A stretch of 64,000 nt of DNA from an uncultured Pirellulaceae bacterium (GTDB taxonomy: Bacteria > Planctomycetota > Planctomycetia > Pirellulales > Pirellulaceae), in contig CAKZVF010000055.1 of assembly GCA_937921995.1 (NCBI GenBank), forward strand, positions 1 to 64,000, given 5' to 3'. Shown one piece after another: positions 16,870 through 27,014 of this stretch. Below the pieces are notes generated by a model, which was not told the DNA's origin, did not search any database, and saw nothing but the letters and a program-made list of their open reading frames with translations. The position numbers were made by a program, and so were the translations under genes. The stretch's first letter is position 1. The number at the start of each line of letters is the position of its first letter.

Positions 16870-17817
16870 TCAACGAGGCGTCAAGACCTGTTGCAATAGG
16901 ATAAACGCTAACAAAAGCCCACCGATCGCAATCGTGGCGATGGAAGAACCTACGTTTGCGAAGTAGGTGATCTGATAAATCGTGCCGTAGATCAAAAACC
17001 CCAACAAGGTACCTGTGAAACTGCCAACGCCGCCGCTTAATAACGTGCCGCCGATCACGACAACGGCGATCACGTCCAGCTCCAATCCGGCCGCGTTGAT
17101 CGGATTTCCTGAGTCCATATACAGTGTCATTGCGATGCCGGCCAAGGCCGCGCAGAAACCGTTGATCGCATAGACGGCGACTTTCGTTCGCGCTACCGGC
17201 AACCCCATCAGGATGGCCGATTCTTCGTTGCCGCCGATCGCCAGAACATTGCGGCCAAAGGAAGTGAAATTGGCAACCCAAGCCATCACCGCCAGCAGCA
17301 CCAGAAACACGATCGTCGTGAATCCTATCTCGGCTTGCCCAAAAGGAATCGCAACTCCCGAAACGAACTCGTGCGTGTCATTGCGGATCTGCACCGATTG
17401 CTGAGTCACAAAAAACGCCATGCCGCGCGCGAAAAACAGACCGGCCAACGTCACCAAAAACGCCGGAAGTTTGAAAAAGTGAATCGTCGCGCCCATCGCG
17501 GCTCCGTATCCCGTACCCACGATCAGCGCGATGGTCCACGCCAGCCACGGCGATACCTCTTGTTGTGAAATCATCGTCGCTACAAAAATAGTAGTGAAAC
17601 CAATCACGGCACCGACGGACAAATCAATTCCACCCGACAGGATAACGACCGTCATGCCCAAAGCCGCGATCCCCAAAAACGCGTTTTCGGAGAACAAATC
17701 ACTGATTACATACGACGAACAGAAGTTTTCGAAGCAAAGGCTGGCGACACCAAACAGCGTTGCCAATACCACCGCCGTCACTAACAAAGGAAGATTTCCG
17801 CGTGCAATAAAACTCAT
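16870..17817 (-). CDS. yjfF: Sugar ABC transporter permease, YjfF type
   Basis: A 315-residue inner-membrane permease of the ribose/galactofuranose class. I chose the ATG at 17817 (MSFIARGNLPLL); longer frames upstream overlap the previous gene. Eight to ten hydrophobic helices and the family signatures ALGMTVVILSGGIDLSVGAV and VVVIGGTLLSGGVGSFTGTLLG are present. It is the last gene of the importer operon and overlaps the preceding permease by four bases (ATGA). With the neighbouring permease it forms the heterodimeric channel. The gene symbol rests on operon order and the close resemblance of the binding protein to YtfQ. Confidence 0.85.
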   Translation of the reverse strand: MSFIARGNLPLLVTAVVLATLFGVASLCFENFCSSYVISDLFSENAFLGIAALGMTVVILSGGIDLSVGAVIGFTTIFVATMISQQEVSPWLAWTIALIVGTGYGAAMGATIHFFKLPAFLVTLAGLFFARGMAFFVTQQSVQIRNDTHEFVSGVAIPFGQAEIGFTTIVFLVLLAVMAWVANFTSFGRNVLAIGGNEESAILMGLPVARTKVAVYAINGFCAALAGIAMTLYMDSGNPINAAGLELDVIAVVVIGGTLLSGGVGSFTGTLLGFLIYGTIYQITYFANVGSSIATIAIGGLLLAFILLQQVLTPR

Positions 17818-18884
17818 GATGACGTAATCTCCTTCGGCTGCCGAGATCCCACGTCCCGATTGCCGCGCAACGTTCTTGCAAACCAGCCTCGTAACGTTGG
17901 CGACTGGAGAAGACAAACCAGCAATATCACTACGGCTTTGGGAACCGGAGCAACATCCGACGGAACGCCCCACGTGTACAGCGTCGTCATCAACGTCTGT
18001 AGCAGCAGCGCCCCAATCACCGCTCCGGTCAAGGAGAACCGGCCGCCGGTCAAAGCGGTTCCCCCCACTAACACCGCAAAAATCGCATCCAATTCTGAAA
18101 GTGCACCCGCGTTGGTCGGATCGGCGATTCCAATATTGGCCAGATCAATAATACCTGCCAGCCCCGCACAGAATCCGGCGAAAACATAAACCGCTAACTT
18201 CACGACCGCGTCATTGATTCCACAGGCGCGACTGGCCGACGGGTTCGCACCGACCGATTCGATCAGCAATCCAATCGAAGTTCGCCGGACCACGCACAAC
18301 GTGACGACAAACAACACCGCCGCGATCGTGATCGGAAACGGCAGCCCCAAAAAATGACCGTTGCCGATAAACTCCAACGTCGGCTTGGCCAGATCCGCCG
18401 GCACCGCGACGGTCTGTTCGCCGGCGATGTATTTGGCGATTCCACGACCGGAGACCATCAACACCAACGTCGCAATGATGGGTTCGATCCTCAGCCAAGT
18501 GACCAACACCCCGTTGGCCGCGCCCGCGCATACCGCCGCCAGCAAACCTGCCGCGATCGCGAACACAATTCCCAATTGAGTCGACGTCAAAACGATGGCG
18601 ACAACAGCGCCGCAGATCGCCACGACCGACCCGACCGACAAATCGACTCCACCGGTGGCCACGACCAAGGTCATCCCGATCGCCAACAGCACTCCAATGG
18701 AACCTCGATTAAAAACATCAATCAAGCTTCCATAAAAGTTCCCATCGCGGACTTGAATCTCAAAGAACGAAGATATGAAAAACCAATTGACCAACAACAA
18801 TCCCGCCAGCCCCAACAGCGCGTAAAACGATGGCGGCGGTTGCCAGCCGAGTCGTGTTGTGTTGGGATTTGAATCTTGGTTCAT
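17814..18884 (-). CDS. ytfT: Sugar ABC transporter permease, YtfT type
   Basis: A 356-residue permease, the second channel subunit of the importer. The N-terminus is a short hydrophilic stretch followed by LLGLAGLLLVNWFFI. The BPD_transp_2 signatures are AIGMTLVVATGGVDLSVGSVVAICGA and IFAVLVGGTALTGGRFSLTGAVIGALLLQ. A cytoplasmic Arg-rich tail closes it. It starts six bases after the stop of the ATPase gene and ends overlapping the next permease, so translation is coupled. Confidence 0.88.
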   Translation of the reverse strand: MNQDSNPNTTRLGWQPPPSFYALLGLAGLLLVNWFFISSFFEIQVRDGNFYGSLIDVFNRGSIGVLLAIGMTLVVATGGVDLSVGSVVAICGAVVAIVLTSTQLGIVFAIAAGLLAAVCAGAANGVLVTWLRIEPIIATLVLMVSGRGIAKYIAGEQTVAVPADLAKPTLEFIGNGHFLGLPFPITIAAVLFVVTLCVVRRTSIGLLIESVGANPSASRACGINDAVVKLAVYVFAGFCAGLAGIIDLANIGIADPTNAGALSELDAIFAVLVGGTALTGGRFSLTGAVIGALLLQTLMTTLYTWGVPSDVAPVPKAVVILLVCLLQSPTLRGWFARTLRGNRDVGSRQPKEITSS

Positions 18885-18890
18885 CGTGTT

Positions 18891-20450
18891 TCAGCTCTCA
18901 TGTTGAGCGATCAGCTTCATGATGGAAGCTTCGTCTAGCGCGTCTTTGCTCGAATCGCGTTTCGGATCCAGCGTCGCCACCACGCGCCGATCGCGCAGCA
19001 CGACGACGCGGCTGCAGCAACGAGCAAGATCTTCCAGTTCGCTGGAAATCAACAGCACCGCGACTCCCGCCGCGCTCAATTCGGCGACCAAGTTTTCAAT
19101 CTCGGCCTTCGCCCCGACGTCAATGCCGCGGGTCGGTTCATCCAGAATAATTAGCTTGGGTTCCATCGCCAACCAACGCGCCAACAGAACCTTTTGCTGG
19201 TTGCCGCCCGAAAGCGTGCCTACCTCAGTCTCCAAAGACGCCGTCTTGACGCCCAATTGATGAACGTAACGCCGCGCAATTTCATTTTGTTTGACGCGCG
19301 TGAGGGGAAGGAAAATGGATCGAGCCGATTGCAGCGCGAGCACGATGTTTTCGCGCACCGATAATTGGGGGATCACGCCGTCAAGTTTTCGGTCTTCGGG
19401 GCACCAAGCGATGCCTGCATCAATCGCTTTGCGTGGCGACCAGTTGACGACAGGTTTGCCGCCGACCTTCAATGTGCCAGTGGTCGCGCTATCGAAGCCG
19501 AAGATCAAACGTCCTACCTCGCTGCGTCCGGAACCCAACAATCCCGCCAGCCCCACGACCTCGCCGGGAAAAATCTCCAGATCAAACGGATGCACGGACC
19601 CGCGTCGCCCAAGCTGATCGGCTTTGATGACCGGCTGGGACGAATCCATAGACGATTCATCACTGGCGGACGCAACGCTTTCGTGCGTCGTCGGCGGCAC
19701 CGCGCGTCCCAACATGTGTTCGACAAGATCTAATCGAGGAAGCTCGCCGGTCGGCCAAGTACCAACAGGACGTCCATTTCTAAGCACCGTGATGCGATCG
19801 GAGATACGGTAAACTTGATCCAGAAAATGCGTCACAAACACGATCGCCATGCCCGCGTTCCGTAACCGCTGGATAACGGCAAACAGGTGCGTGACTTCCT
19901 TTTCATCAAGACTGCTGGTGGGTTCATCGAGGATCAGGACTTTGGCGTCCAAGGCGATGCCACGCGCGATCGCGACCATCTGTTGGATGGCGATCGAATA
20001 CTCAGCCAACTGTTTCCGCACATCCAATTCCACTCCCAGACGCGATAGCGCCCGCCGCGCGGTTTCGTATAGCGTCTTCCAATCAATCGCAGCGACAGCA
20101 GTCTTCGGTTGTCGTCCCAGCAAGATATTTTCGGCGACCGACAGTCGCGGGATAAGGTTGACTTCTTGAAAGACGGTGCTGATGCCCAGTTCTTCGGCGG
20201 ATGCCGGTGACGTCGGCGCGATCGTTTGGCCGTCTAATTCAACGCGTCCGCTGTCGCGCGTGTGAACGCCCGTCAACACCTTAATCAGCGTCGATTTCCC
20301 TGCTCCGTTTTCGCCCATCAGCGCGTGGACTTCGCCCGCGGCGAGTTCAAAGTTGACGCCGTCCAGGGCCAGCACGCCAGGAAATCGCTTGCTCAAGTTG
20401 TCGATCTTGAGGATGGGCTTGGTTAGAATCGGATCTTCAGGATTGGGCAT
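18891..20450 (-). CDS. ytfR: Sugar ABC transporter ATP-binding protein, YtfR/RbsA type
   Basis: A 519-residue double ATPase from the ATG at 20450. The first nucleotide-binding domain has Walker A GENGAGKST, Q-loop VFQEVN and Walker B VLILDEPTSSLD, but the first ABC signature is AEYSIAIQQM rather than LSGGQ, as is usual in this family. The second domain has GLLGSGRSE in place of Walker A (also typical of RbsA/YtfR), LSGGNQQKV and LIILDEPTRGID. It drives import through the two permeases. It begins seven bases after the stop of the binding protein gene. Earlier starts would run into that gene. Confidence 0.93.
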   Translation of the reverse strand: MPNPEDPILTKPILKIDNLSKRFPGVLALDGVNFELAAGEVHALMGENGAGKSTLIKVLTGVHTRDSGRVELDGQTIAPTSPASAEELGISTVFQEVNLIPRLSVAENILLGRQPKTAVAAIDWKTLYETARRALSRLGVELDVRKQLAEYSIAIQQMVAIARGIALDAKVLILDEPTSSLDEKEVTHLFAVIQRLRNAGMAIVFVTHFLDQVYRISDRITVLRNGRPVGTWPTGELPRLDLVEHMLGRAVPPTTHESVASASDESSMDSSQPVIKADQLGRRGSVHPFDLEIFPGEVVGLAGLLGSGRSEVGRLIFGFDSATTGTLKVGGKPVVNWSPRKAIDAGIAWCPEDRKLDGVIPQLSVRENIVLALQSARSIFLPLTRVKQNEIARRYVHQLGVKTASLETEVGTLSGGNQQKVLLARWLAMEPKLIILDEPTRGIDVGAKAEIENLVAELSAAGVAVLLISSELEDLARCCSRVVVLRDRRVVATLDPKRDSSKDALDEASIMKLIAQHES

Positions 20451-20457
20451 CGAACGA

Positions 20458-21471
20458 TTAGTACTGACGGTTGCCGATCTCTTCGGCGGCGTTGGATTGA
20501 TCAAACACTTTATCCAAAACCATTTGCTTCTTCGGCATCCCCTCGGTATTACCGGCCAAGATCTTCGCAATCGCCTCCATCGCTTTGGGACCTTGAAGAG
20601 GATTGCATTCGACCGTGCAGTTCAACTTCCCTGCCACCAAAGCTTCAAAGGCTGACTTCATCCCGTCGATGGAAACTACCATGATGTCAGTGCCCGGTTT
20701 CTTGCCAGCCTCTTCGATGGCTTGAATCGCACCGAGCGCCATGTAATCGTTATGAGCGTAGACGACTTCGATCTCATCGCCCTTGGCTTTAAGGATGGCT
20801 TCCATCACCTCTTTGGCCTTGGTCAATTCATAATCCGCCGCCTGCGACGCGATGATCTCGATCTCCGGATGGTCCTTGATGACTTCCCGGAACGAATCGC
20901 GGCGATTGATTGTCGGTGAAGCCCCTTGCGATCCCTGCAATTCGACAACCTTCGCCTTGCCGTCGACCTTTTCGACCAACCACTTGGCCGCCAAGATCCC
21001 TTCGTTGTAGGTGTCGGCTCCGATGTAAGTCACGTACAACGAATCGTCTTCCACTTCGACTTGCCGGTCGAGGATAAGCACCGGGATGTTTCGTTTCTTT
21101 GCTTTTTCAAGCACGTTGTCCCATCCGGATACTTCCAAGGGCGCGATGATGATCGCATCGACGCCTTGGGAAATGAATGAGCTAACGGCTTTGACTTGAT
21201 TTTCCAGTTTTGCTTGCCCGTCGGCGAATTTGAGATCGTACCCCGCGGCCTTGGCGGCATCTTTCACCGATTGTGTGTGGGCCTTTCGCCAGTCACTCAA
21301 GTCGCCCGTTTGTACAAACCCAATTGTGGGCCGCTTGTCGCTTGAATCACCGCCGGCAGCCTGATCTGTATTGGCACAGCCCGAGACCAGCACCATCAGC
21401 ACCGCCGCCATCGCCAGTGTCGACAAAGCAAAGGCTCGCCGCAAGAGAGTCGTGTTCAACAGGTTTTTCAT
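20458..21471 (-). CDS. ytfQ: Sugar-binding lipoprotein of ABC importer, YtfQ type
   Basis: A 337-residue periplasmic binding protein, first gene of the operon. The ATG at 21471 has GCGGAGAAACT upstream (GGAG). The signal ends LVSGC, so it is a lipoprotein. The mature protein follows E. coli YtfQ closely: IGFVQTGDLSDWRKAHTQS, KFADGQAKLENQVKAVSSFI, QGVDAIIIAPLEVSGWDNVL, LDRQVEVEDDSLYVTYIGAD and VYAHNDYMALGAIQAIEEAG. YtfQ binds galactofuranose; ribose- or galactose-type ligands remain possible here. No regulator or catabolic gene adjoins the operon. Confidence 0.9.
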   Translation of the reverse strand: MKNLLNTTLLRRAFALSTLAMAAVLMVLVSGCANTDQAAGGDSSDKRPTIGFVQTGDLSDWRKAHTQSVKDAAKAAGYDLKFADGQAKLENQVKAVSSFISQGVDAIIIAPLEVSGWDNVLEKAKKRNIPVLILDRQVEVEDDSLYVTYIGADTYNEGILAAKWLVEKVDGKAKVVELQGSQGASPTINRRDSFREVIKDHPEIEIIASQAADYELTKAKEVMEAILKAKGDEIEVVYAHNDYMALGAIQAIEEAGKKPGTDIMVVSIDGMKSAFEALVAGKLNCTVECNPLQGPKAMEAIAKILAGNTEGMPKKQMVLDKVFDQSNAAEEIGNRQY

Positions 21472-21603
21472 AGTTTCTCCGCGGTCTTGTTTTTCGAGGT
21501 TTTTCATCGCGATCAATTGGTTAACGCACTTGTTAACAGTTTATCAGACCAACCTGTCCAGCAAAGATGCCGGTGTGGTGTTGCGGCAAAAATAACTGTT
21601 TCG

Positions 21604-21750
21604 GGTGGTGGATGAGGTCTCGCGTGCGAGGGTTTTGGAGACGTGCCGCTTGGGAGAGTTCTCGTTTAGGCGAGGTAACAATCGCAAGTGCAATGGTTTA
21701 GAAATTGTTTCGTTGAATGGCAGTTCTGGATTCGTGGCCTCATCCACTAC
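21604..21750. repeat. Inverted-repeat element, family A, copy 2
   Basis: The right arm GGATTCGTGGCCTCATCCACTAC is well kept; the left arm (GTGGTGGATGAGGTCTCG) has diverged. It lies in the 585-base gap upstream of the sugar importer. Apart from it and the short tandem duplication just downstream I see only low-quality frames in this gap. Confidence 0.65.
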
Positions 21751-21772
21751 GCGGAATGATGTGACCTCTTTG

Positions 21773-21804
21773 TCGGCGCACAACCAGTTCGGCGCACAAC
21801 CAGT
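21773..21804. repeat. Perfect 16-base tandem duplication
   Basis: TCGGCGCACAACCAGT occurs twice head to tail with no mismatch. It is probably a recent slippage or repair duplication in non-coding sequence. Confidence 0.8.
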
Positions 21805-22056
21805 ACAGTTTAACGCGCGGTGCGGGCTGTACCAATCATGCCGCAGCGCACGGCGACTGGCGAAAGTAAGTTGACATTTCCGGCAAGATAAACTCCGCGC
21901 GTTACGTAACGATCGACAATAGTTACACCATTGAGGCAACGCGAATCGTGTTCAACGGAGAACACACCCACGCTCAACCTGGCGTAGGGACGACACGGAA
22001 GGTCATCGCAGAAAGCTTTCCCAAAACCTGATCGCTCCATCTCAGGCTCGTCCCCG

Positions 22057-22881
22057 ATGAAAACCGCTCCCCACTATTTGCTGCTAACTGATACCGATCA
22101 GTTCGAGGAACCAACCCGCACCACGCCGACCGCACAGCCCTCCATGGCTGAACAGGGTCACGACGCAGGCGGACGCTGGCACTTCGTTCTTGAACCGATC
22201 CATCACGGTGTTCGAATCGAAGCCGACGATATCGAACCCGGCGTCTTTGGGGAGCGGCTGAATCTACTGGCGGTGGTGCGAGGCATCGAAGCACTGGAAC
22301 AGCCTTCGCACGTGACATTGGTCACGCCCAGCAAATACGTGGGCCGCGGGATCCGCCGTGACATTCGCGTCTGGAAAGAAAACGATTGGAAATGGATTCG
22401 TTTTGGCAAACGCGTCAGCATCAAACATTGCGACCTGTGGCAGCGTATCGACCGCGCGATGGGAATTCATAAAATCGACTGCCGCATTTTCAACGTCGGG
22501 CAACGCAAAGACGAACAACAGCCCAAAAGCATCGGCCGATCCAATCCTCAGTTGCGGAACCTTAGCCTGGTCCACCAGCAGACCAATCCCTTTGAAATCC
22601 CTTTCGCGACCGAAACCGAATCTAACAGCACAACAAACGCGATCATCACGGCACCGGATCGGCAAACAGGCTACGCCAACAGCCACCGCCGCCGGATTGT
22701 GCTGACCTCAGAGCGGATGAACGACGAGTACCTCGCGCTCGACGACATCGCGGCATTGGAGTCTCGGCATCAAAAACTTTTCAAGGCCACCAAAACCGGC
22801 TGGACGCGCGTGACGGAGATTGACGCCGATTCCCCGATCGCTGACGAAATTCCGGCCGCATTTGGCTGTTCGGCGAATTAG
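22057..22881 (+). CDS. RNase H-like protein with altered catalytic residues
   Basis: A 274-residue protein. After a 40-residue lead (YLLLTDTDQF) comes an RNase HI-like fold: GGRWHFVLEP, RLNLLAVVRGIEALEQPSHV, TLVTPSKYVGRGI, VWKENDWKWIRFGKRV, DLWQRIDRAM and HKIDCRIF. By alignment in mind with E. coli RNase HI, the Glu of the MELMA segment is Asn here (RLNLLA) and the Asp of the TDSQYV segment is Pro (VTPSKYV). Other planctomycete members of this family, as I recall them, keep the Pro but have Glu or Asp elsewhere. About 100 C-terminal residues are unlike RNase H. It is probably not a standard nuclease; nucleic-acid binding is possible. Confidence 0.7.
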   Translation: MKTAPHYLLLTDTDQFEEPTRTTPTAQPSMAEQGHDAGGRWHFVLEPIHHGVRIEADDIEPGVFGERLNLLAVVRGIEALEQPSHVTLVTPSKYVGRGIRRDIRVWKENDWKWIRFGKRVSIKHCDLWQRIDRAMGIHKIDCRIFNVGQRKDEQQPKSIGRSNPQLRNLSLVHQQTNPFEIPFATETESNSTTNAIITAPDRQTGYANSHRRRIVLTSERMNDEYLALDDIAALESRHQKLFKATKTGWTRVTEIDADSPIADEIPAAFGCSAN

Positions 22882-23014
22882 CCCCCTTGGTTGCGATTTA
22901 ATGGCGACCCGCCCGTGGCGACCTCGCTACAAAGCGAATTGCCGCGAATAAACCCCCGAATTGGTAGACGGACCGCCGATATCGGTTTAACCTAGTTGAG
23001 TAATGGATTGATTT

Positions 23015-25249
23015 ATGAGTGCTTGGAAGAACGTTGAAGTCCCGTTGGATGTGGACGCGCTGAATGCTTTGTTAGAGGGACGCCATCAGCGTCCTCGCGA
23101 TTTTTTGGGGCCTCAGCAACTGCAAGAGGACGATGGGAAAAGCGTTTGTCCCTGTTTGGTGAGGTCTTTCCAGCCAGACGCGGAGGAAGTTTGGATCGTC
23201 AATCCCAGCCATACTGTTGAACAGCAGATGCGGCGAGTCACTCAATCGGGGCTGTTCGAAGTTGTTTGCGAGAAGAACGTTTTTGAAACAGACGCCGGCC
23301 GCTATAAATTGAAAATAAACCAAGGCGAAACGACTAAGATGATGAATGACCCTTATGCCTACGGTTCGATGTTGACGGAGCTGGATCTTTACCTTTTCAA
23401 CGAAGGCAATCACTACGAGATCTACGAAAAACTGGGCGCGCACGTCCGCGAGGTCGACGGTGTCAAAGGCGTGAACTTTGCGGTTTGGGCTCCCAACGCA
23501 CGCGGCATCAGCTTGGTCGGTGACTTCAACCAATGGGACGGCGCGGCCAATCCGATGCACAAACTGATCCCCAGCGGCGTTTGGGAATTGTTCATTCCGG
23601 GACTGGCTCCGGGGGAAAAATATAAATTCAAAGTTAACGACGCCAACGGGAACATCGTCGAAAAAACCGATCCCTACGGTTTCTTCAGCGAGATCCCCCC
23701 ACAAACGGCGTCGGTGGTAGCCGATCTGTCAGAGTACCAATGGAATGACAAAGATTGGATCAAGCAGCGCGAAACGGATGACCAACTGTCAAAGCCGATT
23801 TCGGTTTACGAACTGCATCCCGGCAGCTGGCAAAAGGATGACCAAGGCAATGGCTGGTTGAACTACCGCGATTTGGCCAAACGTGTTGTCAGTTACTGCC
23901 AGGAGTTAGGTTTCACGCATGTGGAACTGATGCCGATCGCCGAACACCCGTTCACCGGCAGCTGGGGATACCAAACGGTAGGCTACTTCGCGCCCACCAG
24001 CCGTTACGGCAGCCCCGAAGATCTGATGTTCTTCGTTGATTACTGTCACCAGAACGGAATCGGCGTCATCGTGGATTGGGTTCCGGCTCATTTCCCCAAA
24101 GACGGCCATGGACTGGCGAAATTTGACGGCACCGCGTTGTTCGAACATGCGGATCCGCGTCAGGGTTACCATCCGGATTGGGATACGCTGATCTTTAATT
24201 ATGGTCGCAACGAAGTCCGTAACTTCCTGATTTCCAACGCGCTGTTCTGGCTGAAGTATTATCACATCGACGGAATTCGTGTCGATGCGGTGGCGTCGAT
24301 GTTGTACCTAGATTACAGCCGCGAAGATGGCGAGTGGGTGCCCAATCAATTTGGCGGGCGCGAAAACATCGCCGCCATTGATTTCCTCAAACGCATGAAT
24401 GAGAAGGTCCACGAGGAATTCCCCGGGGCGCTCACGATCGCCGAAGAATCCACCGCTTGGGGCGGCGTGTCACGACCGACGTATTGTGGCGGATTGGGTT
24501 TCAGCCTGAAGTGGAACATGGGTTGGATGAACGATACGCTGCGTTACCAAAGCAAAGAGCCCGTTCATCGCAAATATCACCACGATGAATTGACGTTCAG
24601 TTTGATCTACGCGTTCACCGAAAACTTCATGCTGCCGTTTTCGCATGACGAGGTCGTTCACGGTAAGGGATCGCTGGTTGATCAGATGCCCGGCGATATG
24701 TGGCAGAAATTCGCCAACCTCCGTCTGTTGTACGCGTACATGTGGACGCATCCGGGGAAGAAGCTTCTATTCATGGGATGCGAATGGGGGCAGTGGAACG
24801 AATGGAATGTGGATGAAGGATTGCAGTGGGATTTGCTGCAATGGGAATCGCATTCAGGCATGCAGAAACTGGTCGGTGATTTGAATCGCGTTTACAAATC
24901 GGAAAAGTCGCTGCATGAGGTCGACTTTGAAGACGCCGGATTTGAATGGGTGGATTCGATGAGCAACGAGAAGAGCATTCTGGCTTATCTTCGTCGGGCC
25001 AAAGATCCCTCGGATTTCACGCTGACGGTTTTGAATTTCACGCCAACGGTTTACGAAAATTACCGCATGGGCGTTCCTGAACCGGGAACCTATGCGGAGA
25101 TTCTTAACAGCGACAGCGCGATCTACAGCGGGTCTAATAAAGGCAGCGGCGGCAGCGTCGAAGCCGAACAGGTCGAAGCCCAAGGCCGCGAATGGTCCAT
25201 CAGCATCACCCTACCACCGCTTGCAGGCACGATCTTCAAGAAGGTCTAG
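23015..25249 (+). CDS. glgB: 1,4-alpha-glucan branching enzyme
   Basis: A 744-residue cytoplasmic GH13 enzyme that makes the alpha-1,6 branches of glycogen. An N-terminal domain (to about 120), a CBM48 domain ([24 protein letters not shown]) and the catalytic barrel are in normal order. Conserved motifs are [27 protein letters not shown] (nucleophile D424), IAEEST (acid/base E477) and [13 protein letters not shown]. The length is that of full GlgB. No other glycogen gene is next to it, so it is probably its own transcription unit; the upstream gene ends 130 bases before. Confidence 0.97.
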   Translation: MSAWKNVEVPLDVDALNALLEGRHQRPRDFLGPQQLQEDDGKSVCPCLVRSFQPDAEEVWIVNPSHTVEQQMRRVTQSGLFEVVCEKNVFETDAGRYKLKINQGETTKMMNDPYAYGSMLTELDLYLFNEGNHYEIYEKLGAHVREVDGVKGVNFAVWAPNARGISLVGDFNQWDGAANPMHKLIPSGVWELFIPGLAPGEKYKFKVNDANGNIVEKTDPYGFFSEIPPQTASVVADLSEYQWNDKDWIKQRETDDQLSKPISVYELHPGSWQKDDQGNGWLNYRDLAKRVVSYCQELGFTHVELMPIAEHPFTGSWGYQTVGYFAPTSRYGSPEDLMFFVDYCHQNGIGVIVDWVPAHFPKDGHGLAKFDGTALFEHADPRQGYHPDWDTLIFNYGRNEVRNFLISNALFWLKYYHIDGIRVDAVASMLYLDYSREDGEWVPNQFGGRENIAAIDFLKRMNEKVHEEFPGALTIAEESTAWGGVSRPTYCGGLGFSLKWNMGWMNDTLRYQSKEPVHRKYHHDELTFSLIYAFTENFMLPFSHDEVVHGKGSLVDQMPGDMWQKFANLRLLYAYMWTHPGKKLLFMGCEWGQWNEWNVDEGLQWDLLQWESHSGMQKLVGDLNRVYKSEKSLHEVDFEDAGFEWVDSMSNEKSILAYLRRAKDPSDFTLTVLNFTPTVYENYRMGVPEPGTYAEILNSDSAIYSGSNKGSGGSVEAEQVEAQGREWSISITLPPLAGTIFKKV

Positions 25250-25300
25250 CTCAACCGTCGTAGTCCTGAGTTGAATCCGCGTTCAAACGATCGCGTGCTA

Positions 25301-25346
25301 TCAACTTGGAAAGTTGAGCGACAATGTCGCTCGATTCTCCGAATCG
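25301..25346. repeat. Three consecutive perfect small hairpins
   Basis: TCAACTTGGAAAGTTGA, GAGCGACAATGTCGCTC and CGATTCTCCGAATCG follow each other with their ends shared or overlapping. Each is a perfect stem of 6-8 bases with a 1-3 base loop. They lie about 50 bases after glgB. The packing suggests a REP-type element or a processed RNA end rather than a terminator, as no T-run follows. Confidence 0.7.
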
Positions 25347-25400
25347 TAAGCGCGCCCTACGCTTCAACGCAAACTCAGGAAATACTTGCACGGACCCCCA

Positions 25401-25437
25401 AGCAAGTGGTTTCAAAGCATTCCAGAACCACTTGCTT
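25401..25437. repeat. 10-base perfect inverted repeat
   Basis: AGCAAGTGGT and ACCACTTGCT pair perfectly across 17 bases. It lies in the spacer between glgB and the next gene, with no T-run. Confidence 0.55.
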
Positions 25438-25524
25438 GAAGGTTCGTGTTTGTATTGGAATTGACGCGGCTTGGCCGGATTGATAGTTAATGCTCGTACG
25501 TATTAACCTCCGGCAAACCGGGCC

Positions 25525-26988
25525 TTGTTCTTGAGCAATAATCGAAAAACGATCCGTTTTCTTGCTGCCGCCACGCTAGCAATCACTGCGATGGCAGGTA
25601 TCTGCGCGCAGACGGCGGTCGCTCAGCGCCCCCGTTTTGCAGACCCATTTCAAACCGGCGGCAGTACTCCCGGTTCGATCATCACGGCACCTCAGGTCCA
25701 ACTACCGCAAACGCAATTCCCACAAACTCAACTACCTCAGCTTCAGGTGCCCCAACTTCAACTGCCCCAGTTTCAAAACAATCCGGTACAACTGCCGAAC
25801 TTCACACCTCAACAGGCTCAGCCCTTCATCCCCCAAGGCGGCGTGTTGCCAACTCTGGATCTGCCAAGGACGAATTTACCCGATCCGTCGAACTACAACC
25901 TCCAACCATTTCCCGTTTTCCCGAACTTGGGCAACCAGCAGCAGCTGCAAGTCCTTCCTCCACCTCCGCAGCAATTGCCGCAGAACTTCAACCTGCCCCA
26001 ACCGGCGTTTGGCCAACCGCAGTTTCAACAACCTCAGTTTCAGCAGCCCAACTTGGGATATCAAGGCCAATACAATCCGTATCAAAACCGGTGGCCCTAC
26101 CAAGGCACCGGTACGGACTGGCTCCCAGCGATTGATTGGTCCTGGCCGCGCGCCCAGTGGCAGCGTTTCCAAACGGAATTCCTTCCGCGCGTGTTGGAGC
26201 GACCACGTTTTCGACACACCTACCTCCACGGCAGCAACCGCAGCGGCGTCGACGGCAACGAATTGGACATCAACGACTTCGAAGTAGCCACGACGCTCAC
26301 CCGACCGAATTTTCTCGGCAGCGGACAACCCTTGCGTGTCAGCCCCGGTGCCGTTTTCTCTTACTGGGACGGGCCACAAACACCCTCCACCGGATTCGAC
26401 TTACCGTCGAAAGCCTTTGGATTGTATCTCGGTTTCGATCACGTTACCGATCTGACCAAAACGGCAGGCTTTGAAACCAACTTTACCGTTGGCGTCTACA
26501 GCGACTATCAAAACTTCTCCTCAGATTCCCTTCGGCTGACCGGCCGTCTGTTGGGCTGGCAACGCATCAACTCCTACACCGTCGGAAAACTGGGCATCGA
26601 ATATCTTGATCGCGTCCGTATCAAAATGTTGCCGGCGGTGGGATTGTTTATGTCCCCCAATCCAGACATGAAATTGGATTTGTATTTCCCCCGCACCAAA
26701 CTATCGCATCGTATTCCCAACCTGGGCGAATACGAAGCATGGGCTTACGTCGGTGGCGAATACGGCGGCGGCAGTTGGGCCATCGAACGCATTGACGGAT
26801 CCAATGATCAAGCCGACATCAACGACGTCCGCGCCTATGCTGGCTTGGAATGGATCGGACCGCGGCGCGTCACGGGTTTCGTCGATTTCGGGTATGCGTT
26901 TGAACGAGAGATCGTTTACCGTTCCAATCCGATCGACGATCTGAACCTGCAAGACACGTTGTTCGTTCGGACTGGCGTGGCGTTTTAG
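25525..26988 (+). CDS. Secreted Pro/Gln-rich protein with outer-membrane-like C-terminal domain
   Basis: 487 residues from a TTG codon, signal peptide ending CAQTAVAQ. Residues ~45-195 are a low-complexity Pro/Gln/Leu region with the repeated pattern (Q)LPQxQ and FQQPQFQQPN. The C-terminal ~280 residues are beta-rich with alternating aromatic residues (VGKLGIEYLDRVRIKML, AWAYVGGEYGGGSWAIERIDG, VTGFVDFGYAFEREIVYRS) and end in Phe (RTGVAF), the usual last residue of outer-membrane beta barrels. This pattern is known from planctomycete hypothetical surface proteins. No ligand can be read. The start codon is uncertain but the signal peptide fits. Confidence 0.75.
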   Translation: MFLSNNRKTIRFLAAATLAITAMAGICAQTAVAQRPRFADPFQTGGSTPGSIITAPQVQLPQTQFPQTQLPQLQVPQLQLPQFQNNPVQLPNFTPQQAQPFIPQGGVLPTLDLPRTNLPDPSNYNLQPFPVFPNLGNQQQLQVLPPPPQQLPQNFNLPQPAFGQPQFQQPQFQQPNLGYQGQYNPYQNRWPYQGTGTDWLPAIDWSWPRAQWQRFQTEFLPRVLERPRFRHTYLHGSNRSGVDGNELDINDFEVATTLTRPNFLGSGQPLRVSPGAVFSYWDGPQTPSTGFDLPSKAFGLYLGFDHVTDLTKTAGFETNFTVGVYSDYQNFSSDSLRLTGRLLGWQRINSYTVGKLGIEYLDRVRIKMLPAVGLFMSPNPDMKLDLYFPRTKLSHRIPNLGEYEAWAYVGGEYGGGSWAIERIDGSNDQADINDVRAYAGLEWIGPRRVTGFVDFGYAFEREIVYRSNPIDDLNLQDTLFVRTGVAF

Positions 26989-27014
26989 GTAACCATCGCC
27001 GACCGTCCCGTCTT

